Source: Parafannyhessea umbonata
GTDB lineage: Bacteria; Actinomycetota; Coriobacteriia; Coriobacteriales; Atopobiaceae
Direction of reading: 5' to 3'
Length of the DNA: 64,000 nucleotides
NCBI RefSeq assembly: GCF_012844235.1
Contig: NZ_JABAGR010000008.1
Location: forward strand, 61,410-125,409
Positions within the stretch are counted from its first letter, which is position 1; every line of letters begins with the position of its first letter. This document shows, piece after piece, positions 8,228 through 16,680 of this stretch. The notes beneath the pieces were generated by a model. It searched no databases. It saw nothing but the letters and a program-made list of their open reading frames with translations, and was not told the DNA's origin. The translations under genes were made by a program, and so were the position numbers.

Positions 8228-9220
8228 ATGGCACGGTTCGTCTGGTACATCACCAAGCGAGTCCTGAACTACGTAGTGATGATCTTCGTCGCGACGTCGC
8301 TTACGTACTTTCTGGCCTCGTCCTTCATGAGCCCGCGCTCGAACTACGAGTCGCGGACGCCCCGTCCGCCGCAGGAGTCGATCGAGGCGTCGCTCGACAG
8401 GGCGAACCTCAACGACAAGACGCCCATCATGGAGCGCTACCAGAAGTGGCTCGGCGGCATCTTCACCAAGTTCGACTGGGGCATGACTCCCCAGGGCGGC
8501 AGCGTCAACCAGGAGATGTCGGGACGCATCGGGGCCTCCGTCAAGCTCATGCTGTTCCCGACCGTGCTGTCCATCGCGATCGGCGTCAGCCTCGGCGTCT
8601 ACACGGCGCAGCGGCAGTACCACTGGCAGGACAGGTTCTGGAGCGGCGTCGCGTCGGTGTTCCTGGTCATACCGACCGTCGTCCTCGCGATCCTCGTCGT
8701 GTTCTTCGCGATCGAGATCAACAGTGCTGCCGGAACGCGCATCTTCTACGTCACGGGCCTGCAGAGCTACACCGGCGGCAACGTGTTCCTTGAGTTCCTG
8801 GACTTCCTGCAGCACATGATCCTGCCGACCATCGTGCTCACCATCATCTCGGCTGTCGGCTACCACCTGAACCAGCGCACGTACCTCCTGGACGAGATGC
8901 ACGCGGACTACGTGCGCACCGCACGCGCGAAGGGCCTCACCCGCAAGCAGGCCATTCGCAAGCACGCGCTGCGCGCCTCCCTCATCCCCACGTCCGTGAA
9001 CGTCGCGTTCTCCATCGCGGGCATCTTCACCGGCGCCGTCATGACCGAGAAGATCTTCGCCATCCACGGCCTGGGCGAGTACTTCATCAACGCCATCAAC
9101 GGCAACAACATCCACGGTGCCGTCGCCGTCGCAGCGTTCAGCGGCGTCTGCACCCTGGCGGGCGCGCTCCTGGCGGACCTCTTCGCCGCAGCGCTCGATC
9201 CGCGAATCAAGATGAGCTAA
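8228..9220 (+). CDS. oppB: Oligopeptide/dipeptide ABC transporter permease, OppB/DppB type
   Basis: Predicted 330 aa membrane protein with six spans. The N-terminal span (about 8-30) opens FVWYITKRVLNYVVMIFVAT, typical of OppB/DppB. The cytoplasmic EAA coupling loop is visible as DYVRTARAKGLTRKQAI, near residue 225, which docks the ATPase. ATG 8228 follows AAGGAG at six bases, and longer starts are not supported. It heads the cluster permease-permease-ATPase. It forms the translocation channel with the OppC-type protein and imports peptides captured by the lipoprotein encoded at 12512. Peptide size preference cannot be read from sequence. Confidence 0.93.
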   Translation: MARFVWYITKRVLNYVVMIFVATSLTYFLASSFMSPRSNYESRTPRPPQESIEASLDRANLNDKTPIMERYQKWLGGIFTKFDWGMTPQGGSVNQEMSGRIGASVKLMLFPTVLSIAIGVSLGVYTAQRQYHWQDRFWSGVASVFLVIPTVVLAILVVFFAIEINSAAGTRIFYVTGLQSYTGGNVFLEFLDFLQHMILPTIVLTIISAVGYHLNQRTYLLDEMHADYVRTARAKGLTRKQAIRKHALRASLIPTSVNVAFSIAGIFTGAVMTEKIFAIHGLGEYFINAINGNNIHGAVAVAAFSGVCTLAGALLADLFAAALDPRIKMS

Positions 9221-9230
9221 GGAGATGGCA

Positions 9231-10208
9231 ATGGAAGAGCAGAACGAGAGCAGGAAGCTCACCAACGCCGAGCTCGAGCTTCAGGCAGACGCGGCCGGCG
9301 CTGGCGAGGTCAAGCGCATCAGCTACGCGGGACTCATCGCCCGCAGGTTCTTTAGGCAGAAGAGCGCCATCGCAGGACTCATCGTCCTGGGCGTCATGGT
9401 GCTCATCGCCGTCGTCGGTCCCATGGTGTGCCCGTACGACTACACCGAGCCCGACTTCGCGGCCATCAACGTGCCGCCGAACGCCCAGCACTGGTTCGGC
9501 ACGGACGGCGGAGGCTTCGACCTCTTCGCGTGCGTCGCGCACGGACTGGGCCGCTCGCTCGTGATCGGCATCTCCTACGCGCTCCTTACCATGGTCATCG
9601 CCGCGGTCATCGGCACGGCCATCGCCTACGTGCGCGGCTGGGGCGAGAAGGTCGGCATGTGGATACTCGACATGCTCCTCGTCATCCCGAGCTTCCTCCT
9701 GGTCGCCATGATCGTCCGCGCCGCCTCCGGCGCGACCGGCTGGCTCGTCCTCATCCTGGGCCTCACGGCGTTCGGCTGGATCGGCTACGCCAGGACGCTG
9801 CGCACCATGGCGCTGTCGCTGCGCGAGCGCGACTACGTCAAGGCCGCGAAGTACATGGGCGTCCACCCCATGAGGATCATCGTCCGCCACCTCATCCCCA
9901 ACCTGGGCTCCATCCTCATCATCGACACCGTCCTCGGCGTTATCGCCGGCATCAACTCCGAGACCGCGTACAGCTTCCTCGGCCTCGGCATCAAGTCGCC
10001 GGACACCTCGCTCGGCCTCATCCTCTCGCAGGGCTCCTCCGCGATGCTGTCGGGTCCCTGGATCGTCCTCATCCCGTCGCTGGTCCTCGTCGTCCTGTGC
10101 GTGAGCATGCAGCTCATCGGCGACGGCCTACGCGACGCGTTCGACCCCTACTCCCGCGCCGCGGGCTCGGTCGACGACGATACTGACGACGACGGCGACC
10201 AGAAGTAA
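9231..10208 (+). CDS. oppC: Oligopeptide/dipeptide ABC transporter permease, OppC/DppC type
   Basis: Predicted 325 aa with six spans. AAGGAG (9219-9224) is six bases before ATG 9231 and directly abuts ATG 9225, so the later start is chosen. The N-terminal cytoplasmic segment leads into span one with RRFFRQKSAIAGLIVLG, then the family's periplasmic stretch PNAQHWFGTDGGGFDLF. The EAA loop DYVKAAKYMGVHPMRII lies near residue 205. The C-terminus is hydrophilic and acidic (DDDTDDDGDQK). It partners with the OppB-type permease, separated by 10 bp. Confidence 0.93.
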   Translation: MEEQNESRKLTNAELELQADAAGAGEVKRISYAGLIARRFFRQKSAIAGLIVLGVMVLIAVVGPMVCPYDYTEPDFAAINVPPNAQHWFGTDGGGFDLFACVAHGLGRSLVIGISYALLTMVIAAVIGTAIAYVRGWGEKVGMWILDMLLVIPSFLLVAMIVRAASGATGWLVLILGLTAFGWIGYARTLRTMALSLRERDYVKAAKYMGVHPMRIIVRHLIPNLGSILIIDTVLGVIAGINSETAYSFLGLGIKSPDTSLGLILSQGSSAMLSGPWIVLIPSLVLVVLCVSMQLIGDGLRDAFDPYSRAAGSVDDDTDDDGDQK

Positions 10209-10220
10209 ACGGAGACACCA

Positions 10221-12242
10221 ATGGCAGAGAAGAACGAAAACACCATGGCCGCGGACGAGGTCCTGCGCTACGAGCTTCTGGAGTCCAACGGCCCCAAGGG
10301 CGCGCCGACCGGCGACCCCGTCCTGAGCGTCCGCGACCTCCACGTCTCGTTCAACACCGAGGCGGGCGTCGTGCACGCCGTCCGCGGCGTGAACTTCGAC
10401 CTGTGGGGCGGCCGCACCCTCGGCATCGTCGGCGAGTCCGGCTCCGGCAAGTCCGTCACGGCCCTGTCGCTCATCGGGCTGCTGGACGACAACGCCCACG
10501 TCACCGGCTCCATCAGGCTCAGGGGCGAGGAGCTCCTCGGCAAGACTGACGAGGAGATGTCCGAGTACCGCGGCACGAAGATCTCGATGATCTTCCAGGA
10601 CCCGCTGTCTGCCCTCACGCCCATGTTCTCCATCGGCGACCAGCTCGCCGAGGCGCTGCTCATCCACAACCCCGGCATGCACAAGGCGGACGTCCGCAAG
10701 CGCTGCATCGAGCTCCTCGAGCTCGTGGGCATCACGGACCCCGAGGACAGGCTCGACGCCTATCCGCACGAGTTCTCCGGTGGCATGCGCCAGCGCGTGG
10801 TCATCGCCATCGCCATCGCGAACAACCCGGACATCATCATCGCGGACGAGCCCACCACGGCGCTCGACGTGACGATTCAGGCCCAGATCCTGGACATCCT
10901 GAAGGTCGCCCAGCGGGAGACCGGCGCGGCCGTCGTCCTCATCACCCACGACCTCGGCGTCGTGGCGGGTTCCGCGGACGACGTCATGGTCATGTACGCC
11001 GGGCGCGCCGTCGAGCGCGCGAGCATCGATACCGTGTTCGCGAAGCCCTCGCAGCCGTACACCATGGGCCTGCTCGGCGCCGTGCCGAAGCCCCACGTCG
11101 CCGCGACCACGCGCCTCGTGCCCATCAAGGGCAACCCGCCCTCGCTCGCCGCGATTCCGACCGGCTGCCCCTTCCACCCGCGCTGCCCGATGGCGACCCC
11201 CGAGTGCGCCCAGAACGAGCCGGAGCTCCTGCCCATCGAGCCTTCCGAGGGACACCTCGTGTCCTGCCACTGGATGGACAAGATCCGCGAGAAGGGCCTC
11301 ACGTTCGAGGACGTCTATCCCGACCTCGAGCCGTTGAACCCGAAGTGGGCGGAGGTCCCCCGCGACCAGCGCCCGGTCGTGCTCGAGGTGAAGGACCTCG
11401 TGAAGACCTTCCCGGTGCAGGGCAAGGGCCTCATTCGCAGGAACAAGGGCACGATGACCGCCGTCGACCACGCCTCGTTCAAGATCCACGAGGGCGAGAC
11501 GCTCGCGCTCGTCGGAGAGTCCGGCTCGGGCAAGTCCACGACCCTCATGCAGATCATGGACCTCGTGAAGCCGGAGAACGGCAGCATCACCGTCCTCGGC
11601 AAGAACACGGCGGACCTCAGGAACAACCGCGAGCGCCGAGAGCTGAGGCGCGACCTGCAGGTCATCTTCCAGGACCCCATGAGCTCCCTCGACCCGCGCA
11701 TGCCCATCTACGACGTGCTCGCGGAGCCGCTCGAGGCGCAGGGCTGGAAGAAGGGCGACATCAACAGGCGCATAGGCGAGCTCATGAGCCTTGTCGGCAT
11801 CAACCCCGACTACGTCGACCGCTTCCCGTCGCAGTTCTCCGGCGGCCAACGCCAGCGCATAGCGATCGCGAGGGCGCTTGCCACGAGCCCGAAGATCCTG
11901 CTTCTGGACGAGCCCATCGCCTCGCTGGACGTCTCCATTCAGGCCGGCATCATCAACCTGCTGGAGGACCTGCAGACCGAGCTGAAGATTAGCTACCTGT
12001 TCGTGGCGCACGACCTCGCGGTCATTAGGCACATCTCGGACACCGTCGCCGTGATGCACCTGGGCAAGATCGTCGAGTACGGCGAGACCGAGGACGTATT
12101 CACGAACCCGCAGGACCCGTACACGAAGGCCCTGCTCTCGGCCATCCCCATCCCGGACCCGAAGGTCGAGCGCACGCGCGAGCGCCTCGTGTACAGGGAC
12201 GGTGAGCTCGTGAGCGCGTCGAGCCTCACGCGCCGTGGGTAG
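10221..12242 (+). CDS. Fused oligopeptide ABC ATPase (OppD-OppF in one chain)
   Basis: Predicted 673 aa containing two complete nucleotide-binding domains that in many bacteria are separate genes. Domain 1: Walker A GESGSGKS near 71-78, Q-loop [10 protein letters not shown], signature FSGGMRQR, Walker [13 protein letters not shown]. It is followed by the cysteine-bearing segment [15 protein letters not shown] typical of DppD/OppD C-termini. Domain 2: Walker [10 protein letters not shown] near 432, signature FSGGQRQR, Walker [13 protein letters not shown]. Both ATP sites look intact. The fusion fixes a 1:1 ratio of the two ATPases. It ends the permease operon before a strong terminator. Confidence 0.94.
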   Translation: MAEKNENTMAADEVLRYELLESNGPKGAPTGDPVLSVRDLHVSFNTEAGVVHAVRGVNFDLWGGRTLGIVGESGSGKSVTALSLIGLLDDNAHVTGSIRLRGEELLGKTDEEMSEYRGTKISMIFQDPLSALTPMFSIGDQLAEALLIHNPGMHKADVRKRCIELLELVGITDPEDRLDAYPHEFSGGMRQRVVIAIAIANNPDIIIADEPTTALDVTIQAQILDILKVAQRETGAAVVLITHDLGVVAGSADDVMVMYAGRAVERASIDTVFAKPSQPYTMGLLGAVPKPHVAATTRLVPIKGNPPSLAAIPTGCPFHPRCPMATPECAQNEPELLPIEPSEGHLVSCHWMDKIREKGLTFEDVYPDLEPLNPKWAEVPRDQRPVVLEVKDLVKTFPVQGKGLIRRNKGTMTAVDHASFKIHEGETLALVGESGSGKSTTLMQIMDLVKPENGSITVLGKNTADLRNNRERRELRRDLQVIFQDPMSSLDPRMPIYDVLAEPLEAQGWKKGDINRRIGELMSLVGINPDYVDRFPSQFSGGQRQRIAIARALATSPKILLLDEPIASLDVSIQAGIINLLEDLQTELKISYLFVAHDLAVIRHISDTVAVMHLGKIVEYGETEDVFTNPQDPYTKALLSAIPIPDPKVERTRERLVYRDGELVSASSLTRRG

Positions 12243-12344
12243 AAGCCCTAGGTGACGCTCTGGCCGAACAGGTAAGAATAGAAATGAAATGCCCTTCTCA
12301 CGAAGGCAACTTCATGCATGTCGCGAGGTTAAAGGGCTGATGAG

Positions 12345-12380
12345 AAGCACCTTGGCGATTGACCGCCAAGGTGCTTTTCG
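12345..12380 (+). terminator. Intrinsic terminator after opp permease/ATPase operon
   Basis: AAGCACCTTGGCG (12345-12357) pairs perfectly with CGCCAAGGTGCTT (12364-12376), followed by TTCG. It separates the permease/ATPase operon from the binding-protein gene at 12512. Confidence 0.9.
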
Positions 12381-12422
12381 TTTGCACAATAGCGGAATTT
12401 TTTCCATTTCTCTTTCAAATAT

Positions 12423-12431
12423 TGGTATGCT
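12423..12431 (+). promoter_or_regulatory. Extended -10 promoter of the peptide-binding protein gene
   Basis: TGG immediately precedes TATGCT (12426-12431), an extended -10 arrangement, in the only A/T-rich stretch before the gene (12390-12440). No good -35 hexamer lies 17 bp upstream. The expected start is near 12438, giving a leader of about 75 nt. Confidence 0.5.
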
Positions 12432-12511
12432 TAGTGCTAGTTTCAGCTTGCGCGTCGCACCATGGGCGCGCGTAACTGCAGGCATGCATAGAAGGAATAG
12501 GGAGATTCGAT

Positions 12512-14284
12512 ATGTCCATGTCTAACCTTTCCCGTCGCTCGTTCTTTGGGCTGAGCGGCAGCGCGGCCGCGATCCTGGGCCTCGGCCTCGTTGGCTGCGG
12601 CGGGGGAAGCGACTCCTCCGACGGCGCGAAGGCCGTCTCCGCGGAGCCCCAGAACGGCACCCCGGCGAACACCCCGCTCGACAAGCTGCCGCTTCCCAAG
12701 AAGGGCAAGGTCTACAACAACCCGCAGAAGCGTGACAACGTGAAGGACGGCGGCACGCTGGTGCTCCCCTCCGGCGAGATCGGTCCCGCCTGGAACTACC
12801 TGTCCGTTGACGGAAACACTCAGGAGATGCACAACCTGTGGGACTTCTACATGCCCACCTACATCTTCCTGACCGACGCCACCGCATCCAAGTTCGAGCC
12901 TAACCCGGACTTCATCACCGAGGCCAGCACCGACGAGAAGGACGGCAAGCAGGTCGTCCACTACAAGCTGAACGACAAGGCGCGCTTCAACGACGGCACG
13001 CCCATCGACTACCGTGCCTACAAGGCCGTCTGGACCGTCATGAACGGCTCCGACGAGCACTACACCCCGGCTGCGACCGACGGCTACGACCGCATCGAGT
13101 CCGTCGAGCGCGGCGACACCGACTACGACGTCGTCATCACGATGAAGGACCCGGTCTATCCCGCCGAGCTCCTCTTCACCTACGTCCTGCACCCGGATGC
13201 CACGGACTACGACAAGTACAACAGCTTCAACAACAACCCGCACTCCGACGACTGGGGCTACGGCCCGTACAAGATCGAGTCCTTCGACACCACGCAGTGC
13301 AAGTTCGTCCCGAACCCCAACTGGTGGGGCGACAAGCCGAAGCTCGACTCCGTCACCTTCAAGCAGATGGACTCCCAGGCGCTGTTCAACGCCTTCAAGA
13401 ACGGCGAGATCGACGCCACGGGCACCGCGCAGAGCGGCTCCAAGGAGATGCTCTCGAACTTCCTGGACATGAAGGACGCAGAGGTCCGTCGCTCCGACTC
13501 CGCCTCCGTCGCGAACATCGAGCTCAACAGCACCCGTGGTGCCCTCAAGGACAAGGCCGTCCGCAAGGCGTTCACGCAGTGCCTGTACATGCCGACGATT
13601 CTTTCCGTCGTCTACCAGGGCGTCAACTGGAAGGAGGAGACGCCGGGCTCGCTGCTGACCCCGATCTGGGCCGACGGCTATGAGAACTGCATGCCGTCCG
13701 ACGTCTCTGACCTGAAGGACGCCGCGTCGCACACTGCCGCCGCGAAGAAGACCCTCGAGAAGGCCGGCTACAAGCTCAAGGGCGACTACTACGAGAAGGA
13801 CGGCAAGAAGGTCTCCTTCAGCTTCACCACGTTCGGCGACTCCAACACCGTCAAGAACCGCGCCGCCGCCGTCATCAAGATGGCGAAGGACGCCGGCATG
13901 AAGGTGAGCGAGGACAACCACCCCGCGTCCGAGTTCTCCGACGTCCTCACCAGCGGTAACTGGGACGCCACCCTGTTTGGCTGGGTCTCCACGGCCACCT
14001 CTTCCTGGAACGGTCCGCAGATCTACGGCAAGGACTCCGCGTCCAACTTCACGCACCTGGGCTCCAAGGAGCTCGACGAGGAGCTTGGCAAGGTCATCGA
14101 GATCGAGGACCACGACGAGCAGATCAAGGCCCTCAACAAGGCCGAGAAGAAGGCCATGGAGTCCTATGGCTTCATCCCCGTCTACGCCGGCGCAGACGTC
14201 GTCGTGACGAAGAAGGGCCTTGCGAACTACGGCCCCGCCCTGTACCAGAGCGTCCGCTCCGAGGACATCGGCTGGCAGAAGTAG
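12512..14284 (+). CDS. oppA: Peptide-binding lipoprotein, solute-binding family 5 (OppA/DppA type)
   Basis: Predicted 590 aa. GGGAG lies seven bases before ATG 12512. The N-terminus has a twin-arginine motif (SRRSFFG, R8-R9), a hydrophobic stretch and a lipobox LVGC with the lipidated cysteine at 29, then a G/S/D-rich linker. The mature part shows the family 5 pattern: the start of lobe one (DGGTLVLPSGE near 73), RFNDGTPIDYRAYKAVW (family signature region near 155-175) and the long C-terminal lobe with FGWVSTATSSWNG. It captures peptides outside the membrane for the permease encoded upstream. It is expressed from its own promoter between two terminators. Confidence 0.93.
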   Translation: MSMSNLSRRSFFGLSGSAAAILGLGLVGCGGGSDSSDGAKAVSAEPQNGTPANTPLDKLPLPKKGKVYNNPQKRDNVKDGGTLVLPSGEIGPAWNYLSVDGNTQEMHNLWDFYMPTYIFLTDATASKFEPNPDFITEASTDEKDGKQVVHYKLNDKARFNDGTPIDYRAYKAVWTVMNGSDEHYTPAATDGYDRIESVERGDTDYDVVITMKDPVYPAELLFTYVLHPDATDYDKYNSFNNNPHSDDWGYGPYKIESFDTTQCKFVPNPNWWGDKPKLDSVTFKQMDSQALFNAFKNGEIDATGTAQSGSKEMLSNFLDMKDAEVRRSDSASVANIELNSTRGALKDKAVRKAFTQCLYMPTILSVVYQGVNWKEETPGSLLTPIWADGYENCMPSDVSDLKDAASHTAAAKKTLEKAGYKLKGDYYEKDGKKVSFSFTTFGDSNTVKNRAAAVIKMAKDAGMKVSEDNHPASEFSDVLTSGNWDATLFGWVSTATSSWNGPQIYGKDSASNFTHLGSKELDEELGKVIEIEDHDEQIKALNKAEKKAMESYGFIPVYAGADVVVTKKGLANYGPALYQSVRSEDIGWQK

Positions 14285-14358
14285 TAGCGGCGACCTGTGC
14301 CCAGGGCGTCGCGGCCGGTGCCGTGACGTCCCGGGCGACGACATGCGTGCCCCCAATG

Positions 14359-14397
14359 GGGAGCCCCCGTCTCGACGCAGGCGGGGGCTCCCTTTTG
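14359..14397 (+). terminator. Intrinsic terminator after peptide-binding protein gene
   Basis: GGGAGCCCCCG (14359-14369) pairs perfectly with CGGGGGCTCCC (14382-14392) over a 12-base loop, followed by TTTTG. Confidence 0.9.
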
Positions 14398-14534
14398 TTT
14401 GCGCGGAAGGGGCTGCGGTGCACCGGGGCGCGGGTGGCGGACGCCGCCTGTGGAATGACGCGGCGCGAGGCATCGTCGTGCTCTAAACTAGTCATCCACG
14501 CGGCGTGTCACGGGCTGACGGAGAGGGGAGCCAC

Positions 14535-15689
14535 ATGTCGAAGCGACTGAAGATCACGATCGACGGGCAGGCGCTGTACGCGGACCTGTGCGAGGGCGAG
14601 GCGCCGGGCGCCGTCGCGGCGCTCGAGCGTGCGGGAGGCTTCGAGTCCGTTCTTTTTGCGGCCGACGTATGCTACGGCGAGCTCACGTTCGCGACCCCGG
14701 CGAGCGACTACTGGGACGAGCAGAACGTGCAGGAGGAGACGCTCCCCGGTGACGTGACGTTCTACAACGACTGGAGCGCCGTCTGCATCTTCACGCAGAG
14801 GATGGAGCAGTTTGCGCCGGGGGCGAAGGTGGCGCAGGTGAGGCCCGACGACCTGCCGGCGTTCCAGGAGCTGTACGCGAGGGTGTGGCGCCGCCAGGGC
14901 GCGCGCCTGCGCTGCGAGGTGGTGGAGTGCGACGACGCCACGGGGGCGGAGCGGCACCTTGGCCCCGCGATCACGCCGAGGCGCGTCGCCGCGCCCGCGG
15001 TGGCGCGCTTCGAGGCGCTGCTGCGCGAGATATGGCTCGAGCGCCCCGTCGAGCTTGACGACATGGTGGAGCGAAACGCGACGACCGGCCGCGAGCTGGG
15101 CGTATGGGCGTATGCCTGGGGCGAGCTCGTAAACCTCTCGGACATGCTCCTCGTGCTCATGCACATGGCGCGCCAGAAGAACGGCGGCGTCAGGACCCTG
15201 CGCGCCGTCGCGGCGGAGCAGTGCCGGTTCTTCTCGGACGTGTTTGGGAGCTCGGCGCACATGGTGGACACGCGGCTGATCCTGGCAGAGGCCGCAAGCT
15301 ACCTGGAGGGTGCGGAGACGTACGAGGCGTTCGTGGAGCTTGCTCGCGCGGTGCAGCTGTGGGTGCTGCAGATGAGCTTCTGGTGCGACATGGAGCTGCC
15401 GTGGGACGTGATGAGCAGGACGCTGCACGAGGCGTGGAACCCCGACGTGCCCGCCGCGGGGGAGCGGCGCGGCAGGACCGGCAAGGGCGGACGCAAGGGG
15501 GAAGGCAAGCCAAAGAAGCACAAGAAGGACAAGAAGCACAGGGGCAAGAAGGACAAGGGCGCCGGGAAGCGCAAGGACAAGGGTGCCGAGAAGCGCAAGG
15601 ACAAGGGCGCCGAGAAGGGCCGGAAGTTAAAGGTGAAGGTCGGCGAGGGCCGCAAGGCGCAGCGCGACGGCGCGGAGGCGGGAAAGTGA
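14535..15689 (+). CDS. Cyclophilin-like domain protein with lysine-rich C-terminal repeats
   Basis: Predicted 384 aa, no signal peptide. GAGAGGGGAG precedes ATG 14535. Residues 1-115 look like the cyclophilin-like beta-barrel of the DUF3830/DUF369 group: an opening KITIDGQ strand, the EAP.A..AL helix, then CYGEL, and a late PGDVTFYNDWSAVCIF strand. Residues about 145-310 are helical and match nothing I recognise. Residues about 320-384 are almost entirely K, R, G, E and D with three tandem KDKGA(G/E)KR units, likely disordered and nucleic-acid- or membrane-binding. Small cyclophilin-like proteins of this group are usually single-domain, so the added helical and basic parts are unusual. The next gene overlaps its stop. 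Confidence 0.7.
   Translation: MSKRLKITIDGQALYADLCEGEAPGAVAALERAGGFESVLFAADVCYGELTFATPASDYWDEQNVQEETLPGDVTFYNDWSAVCIFTQRMEQFAPGAKVAQVRPDDLPAFQELYARVWRRQGARLRCEVVECDDATGAERHLGPAITPRRVAAPAVARFEALLREIWLERPVELDDMVERNATTGRELGVWAYAWGELVNLSDMLLVLMHMARQKNGGVRTLRAVAAEQCRFFSDVFGSSAHMVDTRLILAEAASYLEGAETYEAFVELARAVQLWVLQMSFWCDMELPWDVMSRTLHEAWNPDVPAAGERRGRTGKGGRKGEGKPKKHKKDKKHRGKKDKGAGKRKDKGAEKRKDKGAEKGRKLKVKVGEGRKAQRDGAEAGK
15549..15620 (+). repeat. Three 24-bp tandem repeats encoding KDKGA(G/E)KR
   Basis: Units at 15549-15572, 15573-15596 and 15597-15620 differ by only a few bases and keep the reading frame of the cyclophilin-like gene. Such in-frame units are prone to slippage, so copy number may vary between strains. 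Confidence 0.85.
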
Positions 15690-15946
15690 CGAGGTCGTCT
15701 TCCGCGGAGGCACGGCGCAAGGGGAGGCCGACGGCGGGTCGCGTGATACACGGGCAGGCCACGGACGAGGGCATGGTACACGACCACGCGTACCACGCGT
15801 GCGAGCGCAAGCGGCGCTTCGAGTCGAAGGCGGAGGCCCAGAAGGCCGCGAGCCGCGGCTCGAGGCGCAAGGACGCGCCGCAGCTGTACGCGTATCGCTG
15901 CGAGCTGTGCGGCGGCTGGCACCTGACGCACCGGAAGCCCCGCTAG
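15686..15946 (+). CDS. Small basic Zn-finger-like protein
   Basis: Predicted 86 aa from GTG 15686, which overlaps the preceding TGA (GTGA), with GGAGGCGGG eight bases upstream, so translation is probably coupled. A later ATG (15774) would give 57 aa. The C-terminal half carries a potential metal site: C near residue 37 and the cluster YRCELCGGWHLTHR, with a CxxC and two histidines. An F.SK.EA.KAASRG.RR helix lies between. Small actinobacterial and phage proteins with a C..K..F...A......Y.C..C..WHLT layout look similar; their function is not established. It may bind nucleic acid. Confidence 0.65.
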   Translation: MTRSSSAEARRKGRPTAGRVIHGQATDEGMVHDHAYHACERKRRFESKAEAQKAASRGSRRKDAPQLYAYRCELCGGWHLTHRKPR

Positions 15947-16052
15947 CAAGCTGGTCGCGGCGTTTCCGGAGGGTTTCCGAAGGCATCCGGGAAAAGTTAA
16001 ATTCCACGCCGTCGCGACGTATCGATTGCGCGCGAGTGGGTAGACTAACAGC

Positions 16053-16582
16053 AGTTACAGAAGGACGTCGGAACGTGAGCGGCGGCCTCGAGCTTTGGAG
16101 GTGAGTCCAATGGGCCTAGATGAATGCCATCCAGTGCGTCTGCCCATGGACCTCTAGCTTCTTTTTCATGCGGTAGCGTTTGGGCACCGCGGTTTTGGTC
16201 CAGATTGTGGGCTTCGAGCCAGGATTCGGAAGGCAGACGTGCGGGCGGGCCACTCGTCAGGCTTCGCGCTTGCCCGGAAGATGACGAAACGGCGTGGCAC
16301 GCCTTGACCCTGTAGGGATTCTTTACGAGCCTGTAGCTGGCTGCGAGGGCGGCCACTCGCTCTGAGGAATAGGATCGCGTCCCGCGCGTCGCGGGGCTGG
16401 CAAGAGGGTGAGACCAAAGTTCTGATTGAACCGGGCAGGGGCCCGGGCTTTCCCGCAGGAGGTGCCGCACCCCGGTAGGGGGCGGCCTATCAAGGAGGGA
16501 TACCACACTAACGGTCATGCGGACTGGCTCCGCTAGATAAGAGGTTAGGGGCGAGAAGGACACGTTCTTCTCGCCCCTTTTT
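16053..16582 (+). ncRNA. Candidate structured non-coding RNA, unidentified
   Basis: Orientation is set by the terminator at 16549-16582. Stems visible on the plus strand include a GTCCAATGGGC/GCCCATGGAC stem (16107-16150) followed by CTTCTTTTT, which could end a shorter transcript. Further stems are GGCT-TCG-AGCC near 16213, CGTCA/TGACG interleaved with GCGGGC/GCCCG near 16240-16285 (pseudoknot-like), GGCGT/ACGCC (16290s), GCGAG/CTCGC (16345-16362) and CCCGCG/CGCGGG (16381-16395). The 3' part has CCGGGC/GCCCGG (16432-16446), GCCGC-CCCC/GGGG-GCGGC (16464-16485), and CTAAC/GTTAG enclosing GCGGA/TCCGC (16507-16547). I compared it by eye with RNase P, tmRNA, SRP, 6S and common riboswitch cores and found no convincing match. 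Start is uncertain. Confidence 0.5.
16549..16582 (+). terminator. Strong intrinsic terminator closing the structured RNA
   Basis: GGGGCGAGAAG and CTTCTCGCCCC form a perfect 11-bp stem, loop GACACGTT, then TTTTTAT. The left arm is also a copy of the dispersed GGGCGAGAAGGRC motif. It lacks a U-run on the minus strand, so it serves plus-strand transcription only. Confidence 0.9.
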
Positions 16583-16602
16583 ATGTCGGGACGCCTTGCG
16601 TT

Positions 16603-16622
16603 TTTTGAGGGCGGACTCAAAA
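16603..16622. promoter_or_regulatory. Inverted repeat upstream of GH13 gene, possible operator
   Basis: TTTTGAG (16603-16609) and CTCAAAA (16616-16622) are perfect arms around six bases, about 60 bp before the GH13 start. This is a plausible site for a sugar-responsive regulator. No repressor gene is adjacent, and the sequence does not match a LacI-type consensus clearly. Confidence 0.4.
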
Positions 16623-16680
16623 TGATGGGAAGGACGAGATTGCCCGCGCCGCGTGCGCGGGCGTGTGCATAGGAGGGTCC

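Larger units (their letters stand above)
15947..16680 (+). other. 734-bp non-coding region with structured RNA candidate
   Basis: No credible coding frame lies between the small Zn-finger gene and the GH13 gene. The region contains a candidate promoter (TAGACT at 16041), about 530 nt of DNA dense in hairpins, a strong plus-strand terminator, an inverted repeat at 16603-16622 and a hairpin at 16642-16662 just ahead of the GH13 ribosome-binding site. Confidence 0.75.

Noticed and set aside
16160..16210. T-box-like GGCACCGCGG inside the structured RNA region
   Set aside because: The essential UGGN before ACC is GGGC here, no antiterminator/terminator pair follows, and the downstream gene is a glucosidase, not an aminoacylation or amino-acid gene.
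16053..16582. RNase P RNA, tmRNA or SRP RNA as identity of the structured region
   Set aside because: The RNase P cores (GAGGAAAGUCC; AGAUnAAUG with ACAGAA), the tmRNA tag/T-arm and the SRP GGAAGGAAGCAG loop are not found in order. CCTAGATGAATG at 16115 resembles only one RNase P segment and is not followed by the rest.
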